Below the pieces are notes generated by a model that did not search any database, was not told the origin of the DNA, and worked only from the letters and a program-made list of their open reading frames with translations. Below, piece after piece: positions 8,503 through 16,543 of a DNA stretch of 64,000 nucleotides. Each line of letters begins with the position of its first letter. The first letter of the stretch is position 1. Origin of the DNA: Terrabacter sp. 28 (GTDB lineage Bacteria; Actinomycetota; Actinomycetes; Actinomycetales; Dermatophilaceae). The position numbers and the translations under genes are program-made. The DNA lies in the NCBI GenBank assembly GCA_000955875.1, contig JYOE01000024.1, positions 124,568 through 188,567 of the forward strand, in the 5' to 3' direction.

Positions 8503-9099
8503 ATGGTCAGAAGCCTGGTCACAGGTCTGTGTCTCGCCGTCTTCGCGGCAGTCATCATCGGGCTGAGCAACCTGCTCAGCCTGGACCTCGAGCACGTTGC
8601 TCTTCTCGGTGCGGCCCTCGGCGGCGTCCTCGGACTCGTCCCGCACCGTCCCGCCTGGGGCAAGGTCGTCGGCTTCCTCGCCGGCTTCGTCCTGGCCTGG
8701 CTCGGCTTCGCCCTCCGCGCGGCCCTGCTGCCCGACTCCTCGGGTGGTCGCGCCGTTGCCGCCTTCGTGGTCGTCGCCCTCATCGCGGTCGTCGCCGCCG
8801 TGAGCCGTGGACGGCTGCCGCTCTGGAGCGGCCTCGTCGGCGCGGCGTCGATCGTCGGCGCCTACGAGTCGGTGTACACCAATGCGCCCTCGCAGTTCCT
8901 GACCGAGTCGCCGGCCGCCGCCACCACGGTGCTGCTCGCCGTGGGACTCGGCTTCCTTGCCACGAACCTCCTTGCCGCGCAGACGAGCCCGTCTGCGGAA
9001 CCCGTCACGACAAGGCCTCGCAGGGCGACGACCGCGCGCGCCGACAAGGCGGACAGCACCACCGACATCGACGACCTCGTGACTGGAGCAGCCAAGTGA
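8503..9099 (+). CDS. Integral membrane protein of unknown function
   Basis: A 198-residue protein with about five to six hydrophobic segments through residue 160 (for example LVTGLCLAVFAAVIIGL and AAFVVVALIAVVAAV) and a charged Thr/Arg/Asp-rich cytoplasmic-looking tail ending DDLVTGAAK. I do not recognise a family. ATG 8503 is 5 nt after GAGG and preferred to GTG 8497, which overlaps that site. Its TGA overlaps the GTG of the next gene (GTGA), so it is translationally coupled to the large secreted heptad-repeat protein and probably works with it at the envelope. Confidence 0.8.
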   Translation: MVRSLVTGLCLAVFAAVIIGLSNLLSLDLEHVALLGAALGGVLGLVPHRPAWGKVVGFLAGFVLAWLGFALRAALLPDSSGGRAVAAFVVVALIAVVAAVSRGRLPLWSGLVGAASIVGAYESVYTNAPSQFLTESPAAATTVLLAVGLGFLATNLLAAQTSPSAEPVTTRPRRATTARADKADSTTDIDDLVTGAAK

Positions 9100-11828
9100 G
9101 CAAGCGCAGCATCGCCTCCGTGGTGGCCGGCCTCGCGGCCATGCCCACCATCCTCATGCTGGCCGCCGCGCCGGCGGCCGCCGCCGACAGCGGCCAGGTG
9201 CAGGTGTCGAACACCGAGACCGTCCAGGCCTACCTCGACGCGACCGGCAAGGTCGACGTCGCCCGGGTGTACGAGCAGGTCGCTATGCAGGGCCGCGGCA
9301 GCGTCGACCTCCAGAACCCCGTCGAGGCGCAGGGCCTGCGCAACCTCGACGGCTTCGGTGGGTTCGAGGTCAAGGACGGCGTCATGGTCGGCCGGTTCGA
9401 CGTCGACGGCGAGCAGCGTCTGCGCACCGTCAGCGACTACACGAAGAAGCTGCCCCTGGAGGTCCAGGCCGTCTACACCCTCGACGGGCAGACGGTCGAG
9501 CCGGGCGACCTGCTCGGTCGCAGCGGGCGGCTCGAGGTCCGCTACACGGTCAAGAACGTCACCGGCACGTCGCAGCTCGTCAGCTTCGACGACGGCACCG
9601 GCAAGAGCGCGACGGCCACGCAGAGCGTCGTCATCCCGATGGTCGGCTCCCTCTCGACCACGCTTCCCGGGACGTTCACCAACGTCTCGTCGACGGAGGC
9701 CAACGTCGCCGGCGACGGGCGCGGCGGCACGAAGCTGACGTTCACGATGACGCTCTTCGGCCCCATCGGCACCCCGACCGCCACCTTCGGGTATGCCGCC
9801 GACATCGTCGACGGCACGCTGCCGAAGGCGTCCGTCTCCGCCCTCCCGGTGAGCCCGCTCGACAGCCCCTCCTTCAAGGGCGGCGCCGAGAGCTACAAGG
9901 GCGGTGCCACGACGGGTGCCACCCTGACGGCGGGCGCCACGGAGATCGACGCGAACCTGCTCAAGCTCCGCGACGGCGCCGGCACCCTCCTCGCGGGCCT
10001 CATCCAGCTGCGCGACGGCGCCAAGCAGCTCGACGCGGGGCTGGGCGCGCAGGCGCTCCCCGGTTCGCGCGACCTCGCCACCGGCGCCGGGAAGCTGAAG
10101 GACGGCACCTCGAAGCTGCGTGCCGGGGCGGGGGCTGCCAAGGACGGCTCGTCCCAGCTGGCCGACGGTGCCGCCCAGGTCGCCGACGGCAACAGCCGCC
10201 TCAGCGCCGGCGCCGAGAAGCTCAGCGCCGGTGCGGTCAAGGTCGACGACGGAGCTGGGCAGGTCGCCGGTGGTCTGCACCTGCTCGGCGAGGGCGCACC
10301 CGCCCTCGTGGACAACCTCGCGCTCGTCGCCGACGGGCTCGACAAGGTCGACGCAGGTCTGACCGCGATGTACGACGGTGTCGGCGGTCTGCCCGACCAG
10401 GCCAAGCCGCTCCACGCGGGCATCGCGAAGCTGCGTGCCGGGCTCGGTGGCAAGGGGCAGGCGGGCACCCTCATCGACGGCGTCGACCAGGTCCGTGCCG
10501 GCCTTGCGGAGGCCACCAAGGCGGGCGGGAGTCTCGACCAGCTCAGGGGCGGTGTCGGCCAGTCCAAGGGGGGTGTCGACCAGTCCAAGGGCGGTGTCGA
10601 CCAGTCCAAGGGCGGTGTCGACCAGTCCAAGGGCGGTGTCGACCAGGTCCGCGCGGGCCTGCTGGACGCGCTCAAGACCGGTGGCGGCATCGACCAGCTC
10701 GACGGTGGTGTGGCGATGGCCAAGAACGGCCTCGACTGCGGCCCGGTCTGCAAGGGCATCCTGACGCAGGTCCAGGGCGGTCTCGGTGAGCTCCGCACGA
10801 GGACCGGCGCCGGCGCCGATGGGCTCGACCAGGTGTCGAAGGGTCTCGGCCTGGTGTCGGGTGGCCTCGGCCAGGTGTCGGGTGGCCTCGGCCAGGTGTC
10901 CACGGGTCTCGGCCAGGTGTCCGATGGCCTGGACCTGCTGAAGAGCAAGCTCGGCGATGCGGCCTTCGGCCTCGCGAAGATCGAGTGCGGCCTCAGCAAC
11001 ACGACGCTGAACGCGTGCGACCCGAAGGTCCCGGGCCTGCTCGAGGGGGTCGGCCTCGTCGACACCGGCGTCAGCACCCTCGTCGACGGCGTCGTCACGA
11101 AGGTCCAGGGCGGCATCGGTGGCGCCAAGGACACCGCGGACGACCTGACCCTGCGCGGTGGCGTCAACGCCCTCCAGGACGGCGTCGACCTGCTTGGCCT
11201 GGGCGGGCTAGAGCTGCTCGACGTGATCGACCAGCTGACCGTCGGTGCCGACAAGGTGCACGACGGCACGTCGCAGCTGGCGAAGGGCAACGGTGAGCTC
11301 TCCTCCAAGTCGGTGCAGCTCGCGACGGGTGCAGGGAAGGTTGCGACGGGAGCGGGCAAGCTGGACGACGGTCTCGGCGAGCTTGCCGACGGAGCGGGCA
11401 AGGTCGACGACGGGGCGGGCCAGGTGTCCGACGGTGCCGGCCGACTCTCCGACGGCCTCGCCGACGCGGCGGACGGCACCAGCAAGCTCGCTGCCGGTCT
11501 GACCGACGCGGCGGCCGGCGCGCCCGCGCTCAAGGACGGCGCGCAGCGTCTCTCCGACGAGGGCACGAAGAAGCTCGTCGCCGCCGGAAAGGCGACGGCG
11601 GCCGACTACGGCGAGAAGTACGCCCTCATCGAGATGGGTGCCCGCCGCGCCAAGGTGGAGGGCATGGCCTACGGCGCTCCCCAGGGCGCGGTCGGTGCGA
11701 CGGCGTACTCGTTCGAGATCGCCGGCGTCGACGGTGCCGGTTCCGCGAACCTCGGGCGCGCAGCCGCTGCTGCGGGCGTCTTCGGCCTCGCCGGTGGGTC
11801 GGTGCTGCTGCGGCGCCGCTTCCTCTGA
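9096..11828 (+). CDS. Large secreted protein with X-X-X-Leu-X-X-Gly heptad repeats, membrane-anchored
   Basis: A 910-residue exported protein. Residues 1-29 form a signal peptide (SKRSIASVVAGLAAMPTILM, then an Ala-rich cleavage region). Residues 30-260 form a beta-rich domain I do not recognise. From about 275 to 840 the protein is built of seven-residue units of the type G-A-x-x-L-x-x/G-L-x-Q-V-S, matching the X-X-X-Leu-X-X-Gly heptads described near YhgE/Pip proteins and MmpL-like exporters. The end, about 885-910, is a hydrophobic segment followed by LLRRRFL, a membrane anchor with a cytoplasmic basic stop. Four Cys occur in the repeat region, possibly disulfide-bonded. The GTG overlaps the upstream stop. 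Expected role: an elongated coiled envelope scaffold; this is inference. Confidence 0.8.
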   Translation: MSKRSIASVVAGLAAMPTILMLAAAPAAAADSGQVQVSNTETVQAYLDATGKVDVARVYEQVAMQGRGSVDLQNPVEAQGLRNLDGFGGFEVKDGVMVGRFDVDGEQRLRTVSDYTKKLPLEVQAVYTLDGQTVEPGDLLGRSGRLEVRYTVKNVTGTSQLVSFDDGTGKSATATQSVVIPMVGSLSTTLPGTFTNVSSTEANVAGDGRGGTKLTFTMTLFGPIGTPTATFGYAADIVDGTLPKASVSALPVSPLDSPSFKGGAESYKGGATTGATLTAGATEIDANLLKLRDGAGTLLAGLIQLRDGAKQLDAGLGAQALPGSRDLATGAGKLKDGTSKLRAGAGAAKDGSSQLADGAAQVADGNSRLSAGAEKLSAGAVKVDDGAGQVAGGLHLLGEGAPALVDNLALVADGLDKVDAGLTAMYDGVGGLPDQAKPLHAGIAKLRAGLGGKGQAGTLIDGVDQVRAGLAEATKAGGSLDQLRGGVGQSKGGVDQSKGGVDQSKGGVDQSKGGVDQVRAGLLDALKTGGGIDQLDGGVAMAKNGLDCGPVCKGILTQVQGGLGELRTRTGAGADGLDQVSKGLGLVSGGLGQVSGGLGQVSTGLGQVSDGLDLLKSKLGDAAFGLAKIECGLSNTTLNACDPKVPGLLEGVGLVDTGVSTLVDGVVTKVQGGIGGAKDTADDLTLRGGVNALQDGVDLLGLGGLELLDVIDQLTVGADKVHDGTSQLAKGNGELSSKSVQLATGAGKVATGAGKLDDGLGELADGAGKVDDGAGQVSDGAGRLSDGLADAADGTSKLAAGLTDAAAGAPALKDGAQRLSDEGTKKLVAAGKATAADYGEKYALIEMGARRAKVEGMAYGAPQGAVGATAYSFEIAGVDGAGSANLGRAAAAAGVFGLAGGSVLLRRRFL
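10551..10634 (+). repeat. Tandem 21-bp coding repeat (four units plus a partial fifth)
   Basis: Units at 10551, 10572, 10593 and 10614 encode G-V-D/G-Q-S-K-G; the last three are identical at the DNA level (GGTGTCGACCAGTCCAAGGG plus C). A partial fifth unit runs to 10646. Unit gain or loss would stay in frame and change protein length by seven residues. Confidence 0.9.
10860..10901 (+). repeat. Second 21-bp coding tandem repeat
   Basis: Two units (10860-10880 and 10881-10901) differing only at the last base encode GGLGQVS; diverged copies flank them on both sides (10839-10859 and 10902-10922). It lies within the heptad region of the secreted protein. Confidence 0.8.
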
Positions 11829-11845
11829 CCGACCCCGCGTCCACG

Positions 11846-11880
11846 AGTGCCCAGCTCCCCACCTCGGGGAGCTGGGCACT
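11846..11880. terminator. Bidirectional terminator between convergent genes
   Basis: A perfect 15-bp stem (11846-11860 with 11866-11880) around a 5-nt loop ACCTC, between the secreted-protein gene and the convergent methyltransferase gene. No strong T-run on either side. Confidence 0.75.
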
Positions 11881-11920
11881 CGACGTTCCCTCGCTGTCAG
11901 GCGCTGGGCTCCCGGCGTGG

Positions 11921-12739
11921 TCAGGCCGGCTTGCGGCAGACGAAGACGGCCGTGCCGGGGATGATGCGACCGCGCAGCGGCGACCAGCCACCCCACGGCT
12001 CGTCGTGCCCCTCGGGCCACTCCGGCTCGACGAGGTCGACGAGCACCAGCCCGGCTGCGGTGATCTCGCGCACGCGGTCGCCGAGGGTCCGGTGGTGCTC
12101 GACGTACGTGGCGTGACCCTCTGCGTCCTGCTCGACGTACGGCTCCCGGTCGAAGTAGGAGTGTCGGGCCGTGAGGCCGCCCGGGCCCGGGTCGTCGGGG
12201 AAGGCCCACCGCACGGGGTGCGTCGTCGAGAAGACGAACCGCCCGCCGGGGCGCAGCACGCGTGCCGCCTCCGCCATCACGACGTCGGAGTCCGCGACGA
12301 ACGGCACTACGCCGTATGCCGTGAAGACCGTGTCGAAGGACGCGTCGGCGAAGGGGAGGGCGCGCCCGTCGCACTGCGCGAACGGCACCCGGGCCGGCTC
12401 GTCGACCGCGTCGTTGACCGCCACGCCGGTCGCCACCATGCCGGCGGAGAGGTCGGTCGCCACGACCCTGGCGCCGTGCGCGGCGAGCCAGCGCGAGCAC
12501 TGTCCGGAGCCGGCGCCGATCTCGAGGACGTCCTGGCCCGCCGGGTCGCCGAGCAGTGCGGCGTCCTCCTCGCGCAGTCGCTCGGGACCCCAGACGAAGT
12601 CGGTGTCGCCGAGGAAGGCGCCGTGCTCGACGTAGTACGACGTCGCCTCACCGTCCCACCACGTGCGGTTCGCCGTCGCAGTCTCGGCAGCCGCGACGGG
12701 GCGGCGGGTGGCCTCGGTGGGCGTGCTCACGGGATACAT
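11921..12739 (-). CDS. Class I SAM-dependent methyltransferase
   Basis: A 272-residue protein with a complete Rossmann methyltransferase core: motif I VLEIGAGSGQCSRWLA near residue 87, motif II acidic residue in VVATDLSAGM, motif III CDGRALPFADASFD and motif IV AARVLRPGGRFVFS. The segment TTHPVRWAFPDDPGPGG, and a C-terminal DLVEPEWPEGHDEPWGGW, resemble small-molecule methyltransferases of actinobacteria. The substrate is not evident. ATG 12739 is preferred because the farther upstream in-frame ATG would run through the rpsA promoter. It is divergent from rpsA. Confidence 0.85.
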   Translation of the reverse strand: MYPVSTPTEATRRPVAAAETATANRTWWDGEATSYYVEHGAFLGDTDFVWGPERLREEDAALLGDPAGQDVLEIGAGSGQCSRWLAAHGARVVATDLSAGMVATGVAVNDAVDEPARVPFAQCDGRALPFADASFDTVFTAYGVVPFVADSDVVMAEAARVLRPGGRFVFSTTHPVRWAFPDDPGPGGLTARHSYFDREPYVEQDAEGHATYVEHHRTLGDRVREITAAGLVLVDLVEPEWPEGHDEPWGGWSPLRGRIIPGTAVFVCRKPA

Positions 12740-12747
12740 CGTCTCTT

Positions 12748-12777
12748 TTGACCGGGTGCTGACAGCGCGGATAGGAT
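12748..12777 (+). promoter_or_regulatory. Sigma-A-type promoter of rpsA
   Basis: TTGACC (12748-12753), an 18-nt spacer, then TAGGAT (12772-12777). This predicts an untranslated leader of about 120 nt before rpsA (12784-12903). I see no named riboswitch or autoregulatory fold in that leader. Confidence 0.65.
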
Positions 12778-12903
12778 TGCCGGGCACATCCGTGTGCGCA
12801 TGCTCAATGTTGCACCCGTCCACAAGACATCGGGACGCCGGGCCGTCAGGCTCGTCGCCGCGAGGTCCCCAATCTAACTGTCCACAATCGGAGTTCCTAC
12901 TAC

Positions 12904-14415
12904 ATGACTGCCAACACGGTCGAGAAGACCGCGCCTGAGATTGCCATCAACGACATCGGCTCTCAGGAAGACATCCTTGCGGCGATCGACGCCACCATCA
13001 AGGACTTCAACGACGGCGACATCGTCGAGGGTCGCATCGTCAAGGTCGACCGGGACGAGGTCCTGCTCGACATCGGCTACAAGACCGAGGGCGTCATCCC
13101 CTCGCGCGAGCTGTCCATCAAGCACGACGTCGACCCGGGCGAGATCGTCCAGGTCGGTGACGAGGTCGAGGCCCTCGTCCTCCAGAAGGAGGACAAGGAA
13201 GGCCGTCTGATCCTGTCCAAGAAGCGTGCGCAGTACGAGCGCGCCTGGGGCACGATCGAGAAGGTCAAGGAGGAGGACGGCGTCGTCACCGGCACCGTCA
13301 TCGAGGTCGTCAAGGGTGGCCTCATCCTCGACATCGGCCTGCGCGGCTTCCTTCCCGCCTCGCTCGTCGAGATGCGTCGTGTCCGCGACCTCCAGCCGTA
13401 CGTCGGCAAGGAGATCGAGGCCAAGATCATCGAGCTCGACAAGAACCGCAACAACGTGGTCCTGTCGCGCCGTGCGTGGCTCGAGCAGACGCAGTCCGAG
13501 GTGCGCACGACGTTCCTCAAGGAGCTCCAGAAGGGCCAGGTCCGTTCGGGCGTCGTGTCCTCCATCGTCAACTTCGGTGCGTTCGTGGACCTCGGCGGTG
13601 TCGACGGTCTCGTCCACGTGTCCGAGCTGTCGTGGAAGCACATCGACCACCCGTCCGAGGTCGTCGAGGTCGGCACCGAGGTCACCGTCGAGGTGCTCGA
13701 CGTCGACATGGACCGCGAGCGCGTCTCCCTGTCGCTGAAGGCGACGCAGGAGGACCCGTGGCAGCACTTCGCGCGGACCCACGCCATCGGCCAGGTCGTC
13801 CCGGGCAAGGTCACCAAGCTCGTCCCCTTCGGTGCGTTCGTGCGCGTCGAGGACGGCATCGAGGGCCTCGTGCACATCTCCGAGCTGGCCGAGCGCCACG
13901 TGGAGCTGCCCGAGCAGGTCGTCAACGTCGGCGACGAGATCTTCGTCAAGGTCATCGACATCGACCTCGAGCGTCGTCGCATCTCGCTCTCGCTCAAGCA
14001 GGCCAACGACCAGTCCGTGCCGGTGTCGGAGTTCGACCCGACCCTCTACGGCATGGCTGCGGAGTACGACGAGCAGGGCAACTACAAGTACCCCGAGGGC
14101 TTCGACCCGGAGACGAACGAGTGGCTCGAGGGCTTCGAGGCCCAGCGCGAGAAGTGGGAGCGTCAGTACGCCGAGGCCCACGCTCGCTGGGAGGCCCACA
14201 AGGCCCAGGTCGACGCCGCGACGAAGGCCGACGCCGAGGCTGCGGCCAACGCCAGCTCAGCGACGTCCTACTCGTCCGCGACCGGTGATGTCGCCGACTC
14301 GGGTGACGCCGACCGCGCCGACCGTGGCCAGCGCAACGCTCCGGCTCCGGCCGAGGGCACCCTGGCTTCCGACGAGGCGCTCGCCGCGCTTCGCGAGAAG
14401 CTGACGGGCAACTGA
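12904..14415 (+). CDS. rpsA: 30S ribosomal protein S1
   Basis: A 503-residue S1 with four S1/OB domains at about residues 37-107, 125-192, 211-281 and 297-368. The third and fourth show the classic RNA-binding strand NFGAFVDLGGVDGLVHVSEL and PFGAFVRVEDGIEGLVHISEL. It promotes mRNA binding on the 30S subunit. After domain four comes an acidic/aromatic linker and an Ala/Ser/Asp-rich tail (about 430-503) that is variable in actinobacteria. CGGAG lies 10 nt before the ATG. The gene has its own promoter and terminator. polA and coaE flank it at a distance, as in mycobacteria. Confidence 0.97.
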   Translation: MTANTVEKTAPEIAINDIGSQEDILAAIDATIKDFNDGDIVEGRIVKVDRDEVLLDIGYKTEGVIPSRELSIKHDVDPGEIVQVGDEVEALVLQKEDKEGRLILSKKRAQYERAWGTIEKVKEEDGVVTGTVIEVVKGGLILDIGLRGFLPASLVEMRRVRDLQPYVGKEIEAKIIELDKNRNNVVLSRRAWLEQTQSEVRTTFLKELQKGQVRSGVVSSIVNFGAFVDLGGVDGLVHVSELSWKHIDHPSEVVEVGTEVTVEVLDVDMDRERVSLSLKATQEDPWQHFARTHAIGQVVPGKVTKLVPFGAFVRVEDGIEGLVHISELAERHVELPEQVVNVGDEIFVKVIDIDLERRRISLSLKQANDQSVPVSEFDPTLYGMAAEYDEQGNYKYPEGFDPETNEWLEGFEAQREKWERQYAEAHARWEAHKAQVDAATKADAEAAANASSATSYSSATGDVADSGDADRADRGQRNAPAPAEGTLASDEALAALREKLTGN

Positions 14416-14432
14416 CGCCAGTCGCCGCCTGA

Positions 14433-14471
14433 CACGAGAGCCCCGGACCACCACGGTCCGGGGCTCTCGTG
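14433..14471 (+). terminator. rpsA terminator
   Basis: A perfect 17-bp stem (14433-14449 with 14455-14471) with a 5-nt loop ACCAC, 17 nt after the rpsA stop. No T-run follows, which is common in high-GC actinobacteria. Confidence 0.75.
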
Positions 14472-14543
14472 CGTCCGGCACGGCCCGTCCCCCGGGACGC
14501 ACCGCAGAAGGGGACAGCCCGGCCGATTGGTAGTCTCCGCGCC

Positions 14544-14912
14544 ATGCAGTCGCCCATCCGCAGGCACGTCGGTCAGGTGTTCGTCCCGGTCAGCGACATG
14601 GAGCGCTCGGCCCGCTGGTATGCCGACGTCCTGGGCTTCGAAGCCCCTGCGGCCTCGCACGAGGGCACGATCCTCGACATCCCCGTCGACGACGGTCCGA
14701 GGCTGTGCCTCGATGCCAACCGACCCGACTTCACCGCGGACGGGCCACCGCGCTTCTTCTTCTGGACCGACGACATGGTCGCCACCGTCGCGCACCTGCG
14801 GCGGCTCGAGGTCAGGATCACCTCGGACGTGGAGGACATCGGCAGCGTGTTCTTCGTCCAGTTCGAGGACCCGGACGGCAACGCGCTCATGGTCTGCCAG
14901 CGTTCCGCGTAG
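14544..14912 (+). CDS. VOC (glyoxalase/bleomycin-resistance fold) family protein
   Basis: A 122-residue single VOC module: beta1 RRHVGQVFVPVSDMERSARWYADVLGFE and beta8 VFFVQFEDPDGNALMV, with metal-ligand candidates His8 and Glu in QFEDPDGN. Such proteins include lyases, dioxygenases and drug-binding proteins, so the reaction cannot be named. The ATG lies 7 nt after TAGTCT (14531-14536), giving a probable leaderless transcript; the longer in-frame start at 14469 would fall inside the rpsA terminator and is rejected. After it, 14913-15100 holds nothing I can identify. Confidence 0.8.
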   Translation: MQSPIRRHVGQVFVPVSDMERSARWYADVLGFEAPAASHEGTILDIPVDDGPRLCLDANRPDFTADGPPRFFFWTDDMVATVAHLRRLEVRITSDVEDIGSVFFVQFEDPDGNALMVCQRSA

Positions 14913-15100
14913 CCGTGCGGAGAGACCGGCGTCTCAGCATGCAAGAAGCTGGCCCCCGCATTTCCGACTCATTCAATAGGAATTGATGACTGATCGGTCT
15001 CCCTCGACTTCGCGAATGTGACTGTGCCGCAACATGATTCGGAGAAACTGCGCGAATGGCCTCATCGGTGAGGGCTGCCCCGAGCGGTCATTTGCGCCGA

Positions 15101-15129
15101 TTGACGGTCTTGGGGCTGGTTCGTAGTGT
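15101..15129 (+). promoter_or_regulatory. Promoter of the sulfur-scavenging operon
   Basis: TTGACG (15101-15106), a 17-nt spacer and TAGTGT (15124-15129). The predicted start near 15136 coincides with the first paired bases of the riboswitch. Confidence 0.7.
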
Positions 15130-15135
15130 CATCGA

Positions 15136-15251
15136 CAGGTCAAGAGCTCCAGTGCAAAGCCCCGGCTCGCTGGACAGCAACCCTCCTCCGCGGCGGGGTG
15201 CTCCGGGTGAGGACCAGGCCGTCGCCAGCAGGTGACGGCAAGCGCGGACTC
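15136..15251 (+). promoter_or_regulatory. SAM-IV-type (SAM-I/IV clan) S-adenosylmethionine riboswitch
   Basis: The RNA shows the conserved SAM-clan core in order: a closing stem beginning GGTC (15138-15141) and pairing with GACC near 15212, the purine-rich CAAAGCCCCGGC, TGGACAGCAACCCTCC, GGTGCTCCGGGTGA, and the 3' segment GGTGACGGCAAGCGCGGAC that is added outside the core stem in SAM-IV and absent in SAM-I. This matches my memory of actinobacterial SAM-IV elements closely. Downstream, CGGGTCCCGGACCCG (about 15260-15275) forms a small hairpin abutting the GAGGAG of the leader peptide, so ligand binding probably controls translation initiation or a coupled termination event. Confidence 0.85.
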
Positions 15252-15284
15252 GAGGTGATCGGGTCCCGGACCCGAGGAGCCGTC

Positions 15285-15368
15285 ATGGCGCGCACCACGA
15301 GCACCTGGCTGGTGCTGCGTCGCCACGTCGACCTGCTCCGCGTGTCCAGCGCGCTCTGTCGTCGCTGA
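15285..15368 (+). CDS. Putative leader peptide of the RRHVDLLRVSSALC type
   Basis: A 27-residue ORF preceded by GAGGAG at good spacing, ending LRRHVDLLRVSSALCRR. I recall that actinobacterial genomes carry many such short peptides, with RRHVDLxRVxSAxC at the C-terminus, upstream of sulfur assimilation and cysteine-related genes; they are usually annotated only as putative leader peptide. The single Cys near the end suggests ribosome stalling when Cys-tRNA is scarce. It lies between the SAM riboswitch and the transporter genes, which suggests two sequential sulfur checks on one transcript. The regulatory mechanism is inference. Confidence 0.75.
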   Translation: MARTTSTWLVLRRHVDLLRVSSALCRR

Positions 15369-15529
15369 CGACCGACCGACGCGGCCGCCGACCCACCTCG
15401 GCCGGCCTTTCCCGGCGCCGGGCCGCGCGGCCACCCCGCCGGCCGCTGCGCCGCAACTCGTCCCGCCCGTGCATCGCCGGCCCACCCGAGTGGTCGGCGG
15501 TTCCTTCGACGCACCCTTCAGGAGCCCTC
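15369..15529 (+). other. Structured untranslated segment between leader peptide and transporter
   Basis: 161 nt rich in GGCC/CCGG blocks (for example CCTCGGCCGGCC and CCGGCGCCGGGCC near 15395-15425) able to form several alternative hairpins. If the leader peptide controls the operon, the attenuating structure should be here. No clear T-run is present, so a Rho- or translation-based mechanism would be more likely than intrinsic termination. Confidence 0.45.
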
Positions 15530-16543
15530 GTGACCACCACCTCGGCCGTGCGCCCCGTCGCCACGGACCAGCAGCCCGCTGCGGCGCCGCCGCCAACCAC
15601 CCGTCCCGACCACGCGCCGGCCCTGACCGTCGTGCCCCGCCGCAACCCCTGGACCTGGGTGGGGGTGGCCGCCGTCGCCGTGCTCGTCGCGATGTTCGTC
15701 AACGGCCTCGCCACCAACCCCGGCTGGGACTGGCCCACCTTTGCCCGCTACTTCGCGACCGAGACGGTCATCAAGGCGCTCGGCACGACGATCCAGCTCA
15801 CCGTGCTCGGCACCGTCGCGGGCTTCGTGCTCGGCGTCGTGCTCGCAGCGATGCGCCTGTCGCCCAACGCTTTTCTGCGCTCCGTGGCGTGGGCCTACAT
15901 CTGGGCCTTCCGGTCGATCCCGCTGATCGTCCAGCTGCTCTTCTGGTTCAACATCGCCTACCTGTACCAGAGCATCTCGTTCGGGCTGCCGTTCGGACCG
16001 TCGTTCGGCAGTGTCGCGACGAACGACCTCTTCGGGGCGCTCGGCGCGGCCGTGCTCGGGCTCGCGCTGCACCAGGCGGCGTACGCGGCGGAGATCATCC
16101 GTGGCGGCATCCTCTCGGTCGACGAGGGGCAGCGGGAAGCGGCGTCGGCCCTCGGCATCCCGCGACGGCGGCAGTTCCTCCGGATCGTGCTGCCCCAGGC
16201 GATGCGGTCGATCCTGCCCAATGCCGCCAACGAGGTCATCAGCCTCTTCAAGGGGACCTCGATCGTCTCGGTGCTCGCGATCCCCGAGCTCTTCTACCAG
16301 GTGCAGGTGATCTACGGCCGCAACTCGAGGGTCGTGCCGCTCCTGCTCGTCGCGACGGTCTGGTACATCATCCTCACGACGCTGCTGTCGGTCGGCCAGT
16401 ACTACGTGGAGCGTCACTTCGCCAGAGGAAGCTCACGCACGCTACCGCCGACGCCGTTGCAGCGTCTGCGAACCCGCTTGGCGGCCTTCGGGACATCGAC
16501 CTCTCGCGCTGCCGGCACGACCACCGCGGGGGTGGCGCGATGA
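15530..16543 (+). CDS. Amino-acid ABC transporter permease (HisM/TcyB type)
   Basis: A 337-residue permease of the polar amino-acid uptake (PAAT) family. After about 60 Pro/Ala-rich cytoplasmic residues come the membrane segments; ETVIKALGTTIQLTVLG opens the conserved TM domain and the EAA coupling loop reads EGQREAASALGIPRRRQFLRIVLPQ near residue 205. The N-terminal extension and Ser/Arg-rich C-terminus are longer than typical. CAGGAG lies 6 nt upstream of the GTG. The 3' end overlaps the ATPase gene (ATGA). Regulation by the SAM riboswitch implies a sulfur-containing amino acid or derivative as substrate (inference). Confidence 0.88.
   Translation: MTTTSAVRPVATDQQPAAAPPPTTRPDHAPALTVVPRRNPWTWVGVAAVAVLVAMFVNGLATNPGWDWPTFARYFATETVIKALGTTIQLTVLGTVAGFVLGVVLAAMRLSPNAFLRSVAWAYIWAFRSIPLIVQLLFWFNIAYLYQSISFGLPFGPSFGSVATNDLFGALGAAVLGLALHQAAYAAEIIRGGILSVDEGQREAASALGIPRRRQFLRIVLPQAMRSILPNAANEVISLFKGTSIVSVLAIPELFYQVQVIYGRNSRVVPLLLVATVWYIILTTLLSVGQYYVERHFARGSSRTLPPTPLQRLRTRLAAFGTSTSRAAGTTTAGVAR

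Noticed and set aside
8529..9095. Upstream extension of the heptad-protein frame
   Set aside because: It runs out of frame through the membrane-protein gene; GTG 9096 begins a proper signal peptide.
15126..15284. In-frame extension of the leader peptide across the riboswitch
   Set aside because: The sequence is constrained as RNA (SAM-clan core), and the ATG at 15285 has a good ribosome site.
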